DNA from: Synergistales bacterium
Lineage (GTDB): Bacteria; Synergistota; Synergistia; Synergistales; Aminobacteriaceae
Length of the DNA stretch: 45,556 bases
Assembly: GCA_025997955.1 (NCBI GenBank)
Contig: BNVH01000019.1
Coordinates: forward strand, 1 to 45,556
Direction of reading: 5' to 3'
The position numbers and the translations under genes were made by a program. Below are positions 15,529 through 23,846 of this stretch, piece by piece (position 1 is the stretch's first letter; every line of letters starts with the position of its first letter). A model generated the notes under the pieces. The model did no database searches. It saw only the letters and a program-made list of their open reading frames with translations, and was not told the DNA's origin.

Positions 15529-15914
15529 TATTTGAGCGAGCCGATGCCGGAAAAGAGCATATGGGCTTAACGACTTGGAATAAGGCGCCGGACGGCAAAG
15601 TTGTCAAAAGCGATGTTTCCGTAGCAAAGAACTATCTAAACGAAACGGAACTTGACGATTTAGGGCGAATTGTCAACGCTTACTTAGACTTAGCGGAAAG
15701 TCGCGCTAAGCGTCACATTCCAATGACAATGGAAGATTGGGCAAAACGACTCGACATATTCTTGTCCGCCGATGAGCGCGAAGTGTTGATGAACTCAGGA
15801 AGAATAAGCGCGCAAATTGCCAAAGACCACGCCGAGAGCGAATTTGAGAAATACCGCGTATTGCAGGACAAGCTATTCAAGAGTGATTTTGACGTTTTCG
15901 CTGAGTCCGAGTGA
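15529..15914 (+). pseudogene. RhuM-family gene, 3' fragment
   Basis: The frame resumes directly after the IS tip with IFERADAGKEHMGLTTWNK, then VAKNYLNETELDDLGRIV and MTMEDWAKRLDIFL. These fit the C-terminal region of RhuM-family proteins (RAD..KPNMGL, AKNYL..EL..L.RIV..YL..AE, M.DW...LD.FL). The fragment ends at TGA (15912-15914), 14 bases before the end of rsmD on the other strand. An ATG at 15561 could start translation, but the protein would lack everything upstream. The 5' piece is at 7866-8012. Confidence 0.8.
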
Positions 15915-15928
15915 ACGTGAAATCGGTC

Positions 15929-16429
15929 TCAGCAGGTTGTACGGACGGAATAAAAAGACAACGTCGTCTCGCCATAGGTCCGTTCGTCAAAAACAACCCA
16001 AGGCGGCGCGGCGGTCAGGTTCTCGCGGGACGAATGTTCCATTATAAAAACTCCGTCCTGTTTCAATAATATATCCAAATTTTTGACCGACAAAAGAGAC
16101 TTGCCCCAACCTTCCCCGTATGGGGGGTCGGCGAATATTATGTCAAAAGTTTTTCCTCGCTTTTTCAGCCAAGACAGGCCTCTGCGAAGTTCCAAAGACA
16201 AGACGACCGCGCGGTCGTCAAACTCAGCCGGAATCGCGCGCTCTATAGACGCGGCCCGCTCACGCAGGGCTTCGATAAAAACCACGTCCGCCGCGCCTTT
16301 CTCTAACGCCTCAAACCCGACGCGTCCCGTTCCCGCGAAAATATCCAAAAAAGACAGACCGTCCACGCTGCCCAAAATATTAAATAGAGCCGACAGCACA
16401 CGGGACGACGTCGGGCGGACTTCTTTCAT
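15929..16429 (-). CDS. rsmD: RsmD-type 16S rRNA (guanine-N2)-methyltransferase
   Basis: RsmD methylates N2 of G966 in 16S rRNA of the small subunit. The product shows RPTSSRVLSALFNILG at the N-terminus, the SAM-binding FLDIFAGTGRVGFEAL, and the catalytic DPPY (IIFADPPYGEGW) at about residues 108-120. At 166 residues it is slightly short, because the family usually has a few more residues before the RPT motif. Its ATG overlaps the stop of trmB (ATGA), so the two genes are translationally coupled. Confidence 0.88.
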   Translation of the reverse strand: MKEVRPTSSRVLSALFNILGSVDGLSFLDIFAGTGRVGFEALEKGAADVVFIEALRERAASIERAIPAEFDDRAVVLSLELRRGLSWLKKRGKTFDIIFADPPYGEGWGKSLLSVKNLDILLKQDGVFIMEHSSRENLTAAPPWVVFDERTYGETTLSFYSVRTTC

Positions 16430-17394
16430 GCCCGCGCTATGCGGTCTGCCATATCTAATATAGCGAAGCGCACCGCGGGCGTCAGGTATACGTGAGACGT
16501 ACCGTCCGGTTTTATCAGAGTGGTGGTTTTCCCGCCGTCGTCTCGCTCGGTCAGTTTGAGGTAAAATCGCTGCTCGAAGTCCAAATCGGCGCAGATTGTC
16601 TCAATAAGATAAGAGTCCCCAGCGCGGGAGGATACGTATGATTTTTTAAAAGCCCAATGCGCCTCTTCGCGCTCTCCGCCGAGACCGAACAAAAAGCCGA
16701 GGCCGCCCACTGGGAGCGTTTTGTCGATTATTACGTGCATCATATTTAATTCACCGCTGTCGTCATTTTCTTTATAAAACTCCCATGTTTTTCTTGCCGC
16801 GCTGTTCGCCGCGCCTATTTTTGTGACGGACAACCTCGTGATGTTTTTGCCCATATCAAGCCATTTGCGCTCGTATTTTGTGGTCACGGAGCGCGATGGG
16901 TTTGTCTCTATCCTATGCGCAAAAAGCCCGCGGCAGCCTCCCAAAACCCGCGCGGCGTCGGCGGCGTACCATTCTTCGTCAGTTACAAGCTCAAACGTAG
17001 CGCCGGGTTTTAGGATAGCTGAGAGCGAATCCGCAAAATACGCGTCAGTGACACGGCGCTCGGCGTGGCGATTCTTGGGCCAGGGGCATGGGAAATTCAT
17101 AATGACGCCGTCAAGCGAGTCGTCCGGGAAAAGCTCTCTCATCATAAAACGCGCGTCGGCGCGGATTATTTTTATATTTTGAAGACCGTCAGCTCTCTTG
17201 AGGCATCTTACGATACATGAGGGGGAGACCTCCATGCCAATGACTAAAGTATCGTCATGCGCCGCGGCGTATTGAGCGGTGTATTCCCCGTTTCCGAAGC
17301 CTATTTCGAGAACCGTTTTCCCGAAACTCCCGAAACTTTCAAGGTCGAGCGGGAGTTTGCGGGGGAGCAAAATCTTGGAGTAATCGATGTTCAT
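16426..17394 (-). CDS. trmB: TrmB-type tRNA (guanine-N7)-methyltransferase with C-terminal extension
   Basis: TrmB makes m7G46 in tRNA. The SAM motif VLEIGFGNGEYT is at about residues 28-39, and the family signature NFPCPWPKNRHAERR is near residues 105-120. The last ~110 residues (from GGLGFLFGLGGERE on) go beyond the usual ~210-240-residue TrmB and form a separate beta-rich segment that I do not recognise. The gene precedes rsmD with a four-base overlap and follows the phosphohexomutase gene by 15 bases, so all three are likely in one transcript. The two neighbours are both RNA methyltransferases. Confidence 0.88.
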   Translation of the reverse strand: MNIDYSKILLPRKLPLDLESFGSFGKTVLEIGFGNGEYTAQYAAAHDDTLVIGMEVSPSCIVRCLKRADGLQNIKIIRADARFMMRELFPDDSLDGVIMNFPCPWPKNRHAERRVTDAYFADSLSAILKPGATFELVTDEEWYAADAARVLGGCRGLFAHRIETNPSRSVTTKYERKWLDMGKNITRLSVTKIGAANSAARKTWEFYKENDDSGELNMMHVIIDKTLPVGGLGFLFGLGGEREEAHWAFKKSYVSSRAGDSYLIETICADLDFEQRFYLKLTERDDGGKTTTLIKPDGTSHVYLTPAVRFAILDMADRIARA

Positions 17395-17409
17395 ATAAAG
17401 CTCTATATA

Positions 17410-18789
17410 TTAAAACGTCCACTCGAACGACGGTAAGCCCTCGTCCGTGATTCGTCGCCTTACGTCTTCCATGATAAAGCGCAGAGCGGGCTCGGTTTTG
17501 CCCTCGCAGCGCGTCGTGATGACGGGCTGCGTATTGGAAGCCCTGATGAGCCCCCAACCGTCCGGGTAAAAGATGCGCACGCCGTCCAATACGGAACCCT
17601 CGTAAATTTTTAGGGCTTTTTCTTTGACGCGCTCTACGACGGCGAACTTTTCTGAGTCGGGGCAAGGTATTCGCGCCTCTTCGGTGGCTTGATATAGCGG
17701 GACGGAGCTCATGAGCTCCGAGAGAGTTTTGTCGGAGTCGGCTATGATTCGCAAGACACGAGATGCCGCGTAAAACGAGTCGTCGAAGCCATAATACTCG
17801 TCCGCGAAGAACATATGCCCCGAAAGCTCGCCCGCGAAGAGCGCGTTTATCTCCTTCATTTTAGCCTTGATGACTGAGTGCCCCGACTTCCACCATATGA
17901 CGCGTCCGCCCATTTGCGTCACGGTCTCCGGCAGGGCGAGCGAGCATTTAGGCTCTATTATAACGTCAGCGCGCGGGTGTTTTTGAAGAATTTCCCGCCA
18001 GAAGAGAGTCATCAGATAATCTCCGAATATGACGCCGCCGCGCTCGTCGACGACGCCTATGCGGTCCGCGTCGCCGTCGAAAGCGAAGCCGACGTCGGCG
18101 CCGGTCTCCCTGACTTTCTCTATCAGAGATTTTAGATTTTCGCGTTTTTGCGGGTCAGGGTGATGATTGGGGAAGCGTCCGTCGGCATCCCCGAATAGCG
18201 AGACGCACTCGCAGCCGAGGCCGTCCATAAAGCGGCTTATCGCGTCCCCGGCCGTGCCGTTGCCGCTGTCGCAGACGACCTTTAGTTTTCTTTTGATTTT
18301 GATTTTCGAGAGCAGCATTGATATGTATTCATCGGCTATGTTATGTGACTCGACAACTCCGGCTGCCTTGGGGTTTACGAACTCTCCGCGCTCAGCTACG
18401 CGCCTGACTTCCTGTATGTCCTCGCCCCAAATGGTGGTTTTGCCGAAGGCCAACTTGAGGCCGTTCATGTCTGAGGGGTTGTGAGAGCCGGTTATCATCA
18501 CGCCGCCGTCAAGGCTTAAGCGATAAAGGCTCCAATACAGCATCGGAGTGGTCACGACGCCTAAGTCTATGATATTTATACCCACGGAGGTAAGGCCGCT
18601 TATAGCGGCGTGTCTGATGCGTTCGGTAGACAGACGGACGTCCCCGCCTACTGCTATCCTGCTGACGCCTCGCGCGGCGAGCCAGGTTCCGAAGCTCTTA
18701 GCGATTATATCGACGGTCTCGTCCGTCAAATCCTCGTCCGCTACGCCGCGTATGTCGTATTCTCTAAAAATATAGGGCGAAACGCGCAT
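17410..18789 (-). CDS. manB: Phosphomannomutase/phosphoglucomutase
   Basis: The enzyme interconverts hexose 1- and 6-phosphates for making nucleotide sugars and envelope polysaccharides. Motifs in order are REYDIRGV near the start, the phosphoserine loop MITGSHNPSDMNG (about residue 100), the metal loop FDGDADRIGVVDE (about 240), the sugar loop GELSGHMFF (about 325) and the phosphate loop DGWGLIRASNTQP near the C-terminus. All active-site loops are intact and the length (459) is typical. The start ATG follows AGGGGA. Whether mannose or glucose phosphate is preferred cannot be told from the sequence. Confidence 0.92.
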   Translation of the reverse strand: MRVSPYIFREYDIRGVADEDLTDETVDIIAKSFGTWLAARGVSRIAVGGDVRLSTERIRHAAISGLTSVGINIIDLGVVTTPMLYWSLYRLSLDGGVMITGSHNPSDMNGLKLAFGKTTIWGEDIQEVRRVAERGEFVNPKAAGVVESHNIADEYISMLLSKIKIKRKLKVVCDSGNGTAGDAISRFMDGLGCECVSLFGDADGRFPNHHPDPQKRENLKSLIEKVRETGADVGFAFDGDADRIGVVDERGGVIFGDYLMTLFWREILQKHPRADVIIEPKCSLALPETVTQMGGRVIWWKSGHSVIKAKMKEINALFAGELSGHMFFADEYYGFDDSFYAASRVLRIIADSDKTLSELMSSVPLYQATEEARIPCPDSEKFAVVERVKEKALKIYEGSVLDGVRIFYPDGWGLIRASNTQPVITTRCEGKTEPALRFIMEDVRRRITDEGLPSFEWTF

Positions 18790-18799
18790 GTTATTCCCC

Positions 18800-18827
18800 T
18801 TTTCAAAAGTGCGTTTTCAAAAGTGCG
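18800..18827. repeat. 14-bp tandem duplication upstream of manB
   Basis: TTTTCAAAAGTGCG occurs twice head to tail and is followed by a partial third copy (TTTTTAAG). It lies just upstream of the manB ribosome-binding site and could affect the promoter or leader. Confidence 0.7.
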
Positions 18828-18872
18828 TTTTTAAGGTCGCTAGCGGAAAATATTATAACAGAAAGTTTATGG

Positions 18873-20063
18873 TCACTCACCGACAATCTCGCTCCATATC
18901 GCGTTGCCGACTCTCATTCCGCTCGGCGTGAGGCGGGCGCGTTCGATGTTTCCGGCGTGGTCACTCTCAAAGCGCACCAAATGAGAGGGGATGTTTTTGA
19001 GAACATTTTCAAGGCGCGCCGCGAAGCCATCTTCCTTTTCAAATTTTTTTTCAAATTTTTTTTCAAAATTTTTAAAATCAACTCCCCATTTTGTCCGAAG
19101 AGCCAAGATGGCGCTCTCCTCGTCTCGCTTTTGCCCGGACAGTATCTCGGCGTCCACTATCGGTATACCCAACTCGGTCAGAGTTATGTATTCCTCCAAG
19201 GTTTTCGCGTTCCTATAACGGAAGCCGTCGGCGGAGCGGTTTATATAGCCCCACGCCGAGGGGCCAAGGGCCAGTACGTTTTCTTGGCGCCAATAGGCCA
19301 AGTTGTGGGCGCACTCCAACCCCGGCTTGGCGAAGCTCGATATTTCGTATTGAGCCAATCCTTTTCTATTCATATACCACTGAGCGAAGCGATAGAAGGA
19401 GTATCCGTCCGGCGCGCCGCCGCGCTCGTCGCCCGACAGTCCGCCAAGCGGCGTATCGGGCTCGATGGTCAGTTGGTACGCCGAGACGTGTTCGACTCCG
19501 GAGGATAAGATTTGCGCGCATGTGTCGCGCCACGCGCGAAGCGTTTGGCGGGGGAGCGCGAATATGAGGTCGGCTGATACGGCAAAACCATATGACATAG
19601 TTTTTTCTATAGAGCGCAGCGCGGTCTTTGCGTTATGAAGACGGCCAAGCCAGCGCAGTTCGTCGTCGTCAAGGCTTTGGACGCCTATACTTACACGGGT
19701 GACAAACGAGCCGCGCCAAAGGGCTAAATGCGGTTCGCTCAAAGAGCATGGGTTTGCCTCCACCGTGGCCTCCTCAAGATTGGACAAGTCAAAAAAATCT
19801 GTTATGGTTTTGATAAGAGCGCGCCAAAGAAGCGGCGAGAGAACCGTCGGCGTGCCGCCTCCTATGTATATTGTGCGGACGGGGATTTTTCCGCCCCAGG
19901 CCGCGCGCAAAATTTTTGCCTCACGGCGCAGAGCCGCGAGATAAGACTCCGCTAACGCGCTACTATTTTGCAGCGGAATGCTGTAAAAAGCGCAATAACC
20001 GCATTTTGCCGCGCAAAACGGAACGTGGACGTAAAGAGAAAAAATAGGTATTATTTGTATCAC
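18873..20063 (-). CDS. hemW: HemW-like radical SAM heme chaperone
   Basis: HemW belongs to the radical SAM family once called coproporphyrinogen III oxidase-like and acts as a heme chaperone. The motif YVHVPFCAAKCGYCAFYS carries the CxxxCxxC that binds the iron-sulfur cluster and continues with the family C-x-F. The segment YIGGGTPTVLSP and the later ISVGVQS-type motif (RVSIGVQSLDD) fit. The sequence contains an unusual AT-rich 12-base repeat (about 19040-19077) that encodes FEKKFEKKFEK in a loop. The start is GTG at 20063 without a strong ribosome-binding site. It ends the minus-strand run that includes manB, trmB and rsmD, but lies upstream of them in transcription. Confidence 0.88.
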   Translation of the reverse strand: MIQIIPIFSLYVHVPFCAAKCGYCAFYSIPLQNSSALAESYLAALRREAKILRAAWGGKIPVRTIYIGGGTPTVLSPLLWRALIKTITDFFDLSNLEEATVEANPCSLSEPHLALWRGSFVTRVSIGVQSLDDDELRWLGRLHNAKTALRSIEKTMSYGFAVSADLIFALPRQTLRAWRDTCAQILSSGVEHVSAYQLTIEPDTPLGGLSGDERGGAPDGYSFYRFAQWYMNRKGLAQYEISSFAKPGLECAHNLAYWRQENVLALGPSAWGYINRSADGFRYRNAKTLEEYITLTELGIPIVDAEILSGQKRDEESAILALRTKWGVDFKNFEKKFEKKFEKEDGFAARLENVLKNIPSHLVRFESDHAGNIERARLTPSGMRVGNAIWSEIVGE

Positions 20064-20120
20064 CCGCTATAAACATTGTGATTTTTCAGTAAATTGCACT
20101 ATCATTAAATTGGCGTAAGC

Positions 20121-20146
20121 ATTACTATATAGCATATCTTAGTAAT
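20121..20146. promoter_or_regulatory. Inverted repeat upstream of the YerC-like gene
   Basis: ATTACTA (20121-20127) and TAGTAAT (20140-20146) are perfect inverted copies separated by 12 bases. They lie about 75 bases before the YerC-like start, in the divergent region with hemW. The site could be an operator for the TrpR-like product itself, which is inference from position. Confidence 0.4.
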
Positions 20147-20218
20147 AGCAATTTAATAATGGCGCGATTAACCCGCGTCTTTTCTGCTAAGCAAAAAAAC
20201 ATACGGAGGAAAAAAACA

Positions 20219-20587
20219 ATGGCGGTAAATTGGAAGGATTCTTTGACTGATAAGCTGTGCGACGCGTTTTTGCAGTTGAAGACTCCGAACGAGATGTACG
20301 CGTTTCTTGAAGATGTAGCCACCATCGGAGAAGTGAAAGCGTTGGCTCAGAGGCTTGAAGTGGCGCGTCTCCTGAGCGAGAGCAAGACTTATCCGCAAAT
20401 AGCGCAACACACAGGAGCCAGCACTGCCACTATCAGCCGCGTGAAAAAGTTTTTGGATTACGGAGCGGGTGGGTATAAGATAGTGTTAGATCGCCTCAAG
20501 AAGCCCGAAGACGATAGTAGCGCGCCTAGTGCGGTTGTCCCTGAGCGTCCCAAGAGGAAGTCCGCGGTCAAGGGCGCGGCGGAGTGA
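20219..20587 (+). CDS. YerC/YecD-family TrpR-like DNA-binding protein
   Basis: The N-terminal ~95 residues match the YerC/YecD family of TrpR-related proteins: WKDSLTDKLCDAFLQLKTPNEMYAFLEDVATIGEVKALAQRLEVARLL, then a helix-turn-helix (KTYPQIAQHTGASTATISRVKKFL). The Lys/Arg-rich tail (PKRKSAVKGAAE) is extra. The start is ATG 20219 with CGGAGGA eight bases upstream; the longer frame starting at 20159 lacks one. It abuts ppk1, whose start directly follows its stop, so it may regulate the polyphosphate genes. Ligand and targets are unknown. Confidence 0.85.
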   Translation: MAVNWKDSLTDKLCDAFLQLKTPNEMYAFLEDVATIGEVKALAQRLEVARLLSESKTYPQIAQHTGASTATISRVKKFLDYGAGGYKIVLDRLKKPEDDSSAPSAVVPERPKRKSAVKGAAE

Positions 20588-22867
20588 GTGATTTTCGAGG
20601 GTGAGGGCGTGTATAGTTCAAATTTAGACTCGCGCGATCTTTATTTTAACCGTGAAATAAGTTGGATTGAGTTTAATAAAAGAGTGCTGGACGAGGCGAT
20701 GGATTCGTCAAATCCTCTCCTTGAACAGCTCAAGTTTCTTTCTATATTTTATAATAACTTAGACGAGTTTTTTATGGTGCGCGTGTCAAACCTCTACAAA
20801 CAGTATATGAGCGGGACTTGGGGGGCGTCGTCCGACAGGATGACCCCCGCCAAGACCTTGGCCCTCATAAGGCGAAAGATAGTCCCGCTTTTGAGCCTTG
20901 CGCAGAGCTTCTGGGGCAAGACGCTGCGCGGCGCGCTCTACGAAAACGGCGTGCGCATCGTTGGATATGACGATTTACAGGACAAGCACAAAAAATTTTT
21001 GCAAGGGTATTATCAGAGCGAAATTTACCCTATACTGACGCCTCAGGCTATAGATCCGGGGCGTCCCTTTCCCATTATATCCAATGAATCGCTGAATATC
21101 TTGGTGGAGCTGTCTTCTCCCATAGGGGAGACTTGTTTCGCGCGCCTTAAGATACCGAACAACATCAGCCGCTTTCTCTTTATCCCGCGCAACAAAGAGG
21201 CCAAGGCGCACGCGTCTTTGGGGTTTTCGTCCAACGCGAACAACAACGATATTTTGTTCTTGGAAGACATCATCTACCGCAACCTAGATTCTCTTTTCCC
21301 CGGCTATCAGGTTGTGTCAGCCGCCACGTTTCGCATCACGCGAAACACGGATTTCGAGATAGAGACGGACGAGGCGGACGATCTCTTGGAGACTATACGG
21401 GATCTCGTAGACCAAAGGCGCTTCGGCGAGGTTATCAGGCTTGAGATTTCACACGGCGCGGCGTCGTCCTTGTCGGGATTTTTGATAAAGCGCCTCAATC
21501 TTTTGCCGTTTCAGATATACAGAGTCAAGGGACCGCTTGGCTGTGGAGATCTTATGGAGCTCTGCAAGGTCGAGCGCCCCGACCTAAAAGACCCGCCCCA
21601 CAGCCCGCGTATCCCAGCGCCTTTCAACGAGTCCCGCGTCGGCGTTTTCGCTATGCTTAGGCGTTACGACCTCATGCTTTATCACCCATACGACAGCTTC
21701 ACGCCGGTGTTGGATTTTCTGAGGCGCGCCGCGGACGACCCGCAAGTCATAGCGATAAAACAGACAATATACCGAGTGGGCAGCGAATCCCCTATCGTGG
21801 ACGAGTTGGTCAGAGCGCGGCGCAACGGCAAACAGGTGACGGCGGTTGTCGAGCTGAAGGCCCGTTTTGACGAGGAGCGCAACATAAAATGGGCGGACAC
21901 GCTTGAGGAAGAGGGCTTGCACGTCGTCTACGGGCTCATAGGCATGAAGATTCACGCCAAGCTCTGCCTTGTCCTGCGCAGGGAGAGCGACGGGATAAGG
22001 CGCTACGTCCATATCGGGACGGGCAACTACAACCCAACCACGGCCAAGACTTACACCGATTTGGGGCTTTTTACGAGCAACGAGGAAATATGCGCCGACG
22101 TGACGGATCTTTTTAACCACATGACGGGCTTCGCGCGCAACAATAGCTACAGAAAGCTCTTGGTCTCGCCGCTGTCTACGCGCGCAGGGGTTATTTCGCG
22201 CATAGACAGAGAAATTCAGATTCACCAAGAGCGCGGGGGCGGAAAGATATTTTTCAAGATAAACCACTTAGTCGACCAAGCCTGCATCGAGGCTCTCTAC
22301 CGCGCGTCGCGCGCCGGAGTCGAAGTTCGTCTTCAGGTACGTGGGATATGCTGTCTTCGCCCCGGCATATCGGACGTGAGCGAAAACATAACGGTCACGT
22401 CCTTGGTGGGGCGCTTTTTGGAACACACGCGAATATACTGGTTTGGCAACGGCGGGGGCGGAGGCGAGATGTTTATCGGAAGCGCCGACCTCATGCCCCG
22501 CAACCTCGATAGGCGCGTTGAGGTATTGACCCCCGTTTTGGACACCGCCGTTCGGAAGACCATTTTGGAGGACATAATGCTTACGCATATGAACGACAAC
22601 GTAAAAGCCAGGACGCTGAGGAGCGACGGAAGCTACGAAAAAGCTCCGAGGCGCGGCGGCGAGCTATCCATAGACTCTCAGCAGATTATGACGCGGCGCG
22701 AATGCGGATGGAATCCGCTTTTGACATTTGACGGCGACGGGCCGGAGGTTGATTCCACTCACGCGCCCCATCTCGCTCACGGCGATAAAAAGCTAAAACT
22801 CATGAAGCCCAAAGACACAAAGTCCAAAAAGAAGGAAGCGAAAAGCGCAAATGTCCCGTCTGAGTGA
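20588..22867 (+). CDS. ppk1: Polyphosphate kinase 1
   Basis: PPK1 reversibly transfers the ATP gamma-phosphate to polyphosphate. Motifs include LYFNREISWIEFNKRVLDEA at the N-terminus, the HKD-like MKIHAKLCLVLRRE with the phosphorylated-His candidate at about residue 455, HIGTGNYNPTTAKTYTDLGLF, and in the C-terminal half FLEHTRIYWFGN and ADLMPRNLDRRVEVLTPV. The length of 759 is a little above the usual ~700, because of a polar C-terminal tail ending in Lys-rich PKDTKSKKKEAKS. Its GTG start immediately follows the yerC-like stop, with GGAG four bases before it. It overlaps the CHAD gene by 17 bases. Confidence 0.93.
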   Translation: MIFEGEGVYSSNLDSRDLYFNREISWIEFNKRVLDEAMDSSNPLLEQLKFLSIFYNNLDEFFMVRVSNLYKQYMSGTWGASSDRMTPAKTLALIRRKIVPLLSLAQSFWGKTLRGALYENGVRIVGYDDLQDKHKKFLQGYYQSEIYPILTPQAIDPGRPFPIISNESLNILVELSSPIGETCFARLKIPNNISRFLFIPRNKEAKAHASLGFSSNANNNDILFLEDIIYRNLDSLFPGYQVVSAATFRITRNTDFEIETDEADDLLETIRDLVDQRRFGEVIRLEISHGAASSLSGFLIKRLNLLPFQIYRVKGPLGCGDLMELCKVERPDLKDPPHSPRIPAPFNESRVGVFAMLRRYDLMLYHPYDSFTPVLDFLRRAADDPQVIAIKQTIYRVGSESPIVDELVRARRNGKQVTAVVELKARFDEERNIKWADTLEEEGLHVVYGLIGMKIHAKLCLVLRRESDGIRRYVHIGTGNYNPTTAKTYTDLGLFTSNEEICADVTDLFNHMTGFARNNSYRKLLVSPLSTRAGVISRIDREIQIHQERGGGKIFFKINHLVDQACIEALYRASRAGVEVRLQVRGICCLRPGISDVSENITVTSLVGRFLEHTRIYWFGNGGGGGEMFIGSADLMPRNLDRRVEVLTPVLDTAVRKTILEDIMLTHMNDNVKARTLRSDGSYEKAPRRGGELSIDSQQIMTRRECGWNPLLTFDGDGPEVDSTHAPHLAHGDKKLKLMKPKDTKSKKKEAKSANVPSE

Positions 22868-23819
22868 ATACCACGCCTTCGGCGCTAAAATCGTTGCGGA
22901 GCTTCTTGACGATATTCTGAAATTCAAGAGCGGCGTAGTGAACAGCGGCAATGACGGCGATGACATAGAGCCTGTCCATTGCATGAGGGTGGGGACGAGG
23001 CGTTTGCGCGAGGCGCTGCCGCTTTTCAGGGGTTGCTTTGAACCGCATGAGTTTGAGGCCGTGTCCTGTGATACAAAACGGCTGACCCGTACCTTGGGCT
23101 CGGCTCGAGACCTTGATGTTCAAATAGAGGCCTTAGACAGCGCGGATAGAGACAATTTGGGTTTGAGTCGCCTCTTGCTGCGTCAGCGGCAAAAACGAGC
23201 CGCCCTGAACAAAAAATTAGCTCGCGTGGTGAGCGAGTTTGAGATAGCGTCTTCCGTGAAGGCCGCAACATCTCGCGTCCGCGTTATTTTGGGGGAGGCG
23301 TGTATCGAAAACAAACTGTCTCCCGAAGACGGCATAAGAACATTGGAGGACAAGGCGGCGCGCCAAAAAATCATTGACGAGGTCAAAGATCGCGCGGCGC
23401 GGTTTTTGGGTTTTAGCGACGACGCGCTAAACAAATCCGACCCCGAATTATTGCACGAAATGCGTAAAGCCGCGAAACACTTGCGTTACGCGCTTGAGAT
23501 TTACAACCCTATTTTTGAAAACCGCTTGAGTGAATACGTCAAAAAAATCAAGCCGCTGCAAGATGTCTTAGGCAAGATTCACGACACGGACGTATGGCTT
23601 TCTTTTTTGCCATATTTTCTTATTGACGAACGTGAAAAAATGGCGCAATATCAAGGACATGTCCGAAACTTCGGAAGAATCGCAAAGGGGATTTTGAGCT
23701 TCGAGTCTTTAAAACGCGCGGAGCGCGAGAGGCTGCTCGCCGAGTTTGCGCCTCTATGGAAAAAGACTTTGGCCGAGCGTTGGTGGGACGATGTATTTCA
23801 TGTTTTGTCCGCGGAGTAA
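22851..23819 (+). CDS. CHAD domain protein
   Basis: CHAD domains are all-helical, rich in conserved His and basic residues, and known to bind polyphosphate. The pattern is clear: PVHCMRVGTRRLREALPLFRG near residue 45, GSARDLDVQ near residue 85, and in the second half LLHEMRKAAKHLRYALEIYNP and PLQDVLGKIHDTDVW. The gene starts inside the end of ppk1 and is thus coupled to it, so it very likely acts on polyphosphate. No catalytic domain such as CYTH is fused to it. The length of 322 residues is usual for a stand-alone member. Confidence 0.9.
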   Translation: MSRLSEYHAFGAKIVAELLDDILKFKSGVVNSGNDGDDIEPVHCMRVGTRRLREALPLFRGCFEPHEFEAVSCDTKRLTRTLGSARDLDVQIEALDSADRDNLGLSRLLLRQRQKRAALNKKLARVVSEFEIASSVKAATSRVRVILGEACIENKLSPEDGIRTLEDKAARQKIIDEVKDRAARFLGFSDDALNKSDPELLHEMRKAAKHLRYALEIYNPIFENRLSEYVKKIKPLQDVLGKIHDTDVWLSFLPYFLIDEREKMAQYQGHVRNFGRIAKGILSFESLKRAERERLLAEFAPLWKKTLAERWWDDVFHVLSAE

Positions 23820-23846
23820 AAAATAAATTAATTCGGAGGTATTAAA

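Noticed and set aside
21584..22267. 227-residue minus-strand frame opposite ppk1
   Set aside because: The ppk1 motifs lie on the plus strand throughout; this is a shadow frame.
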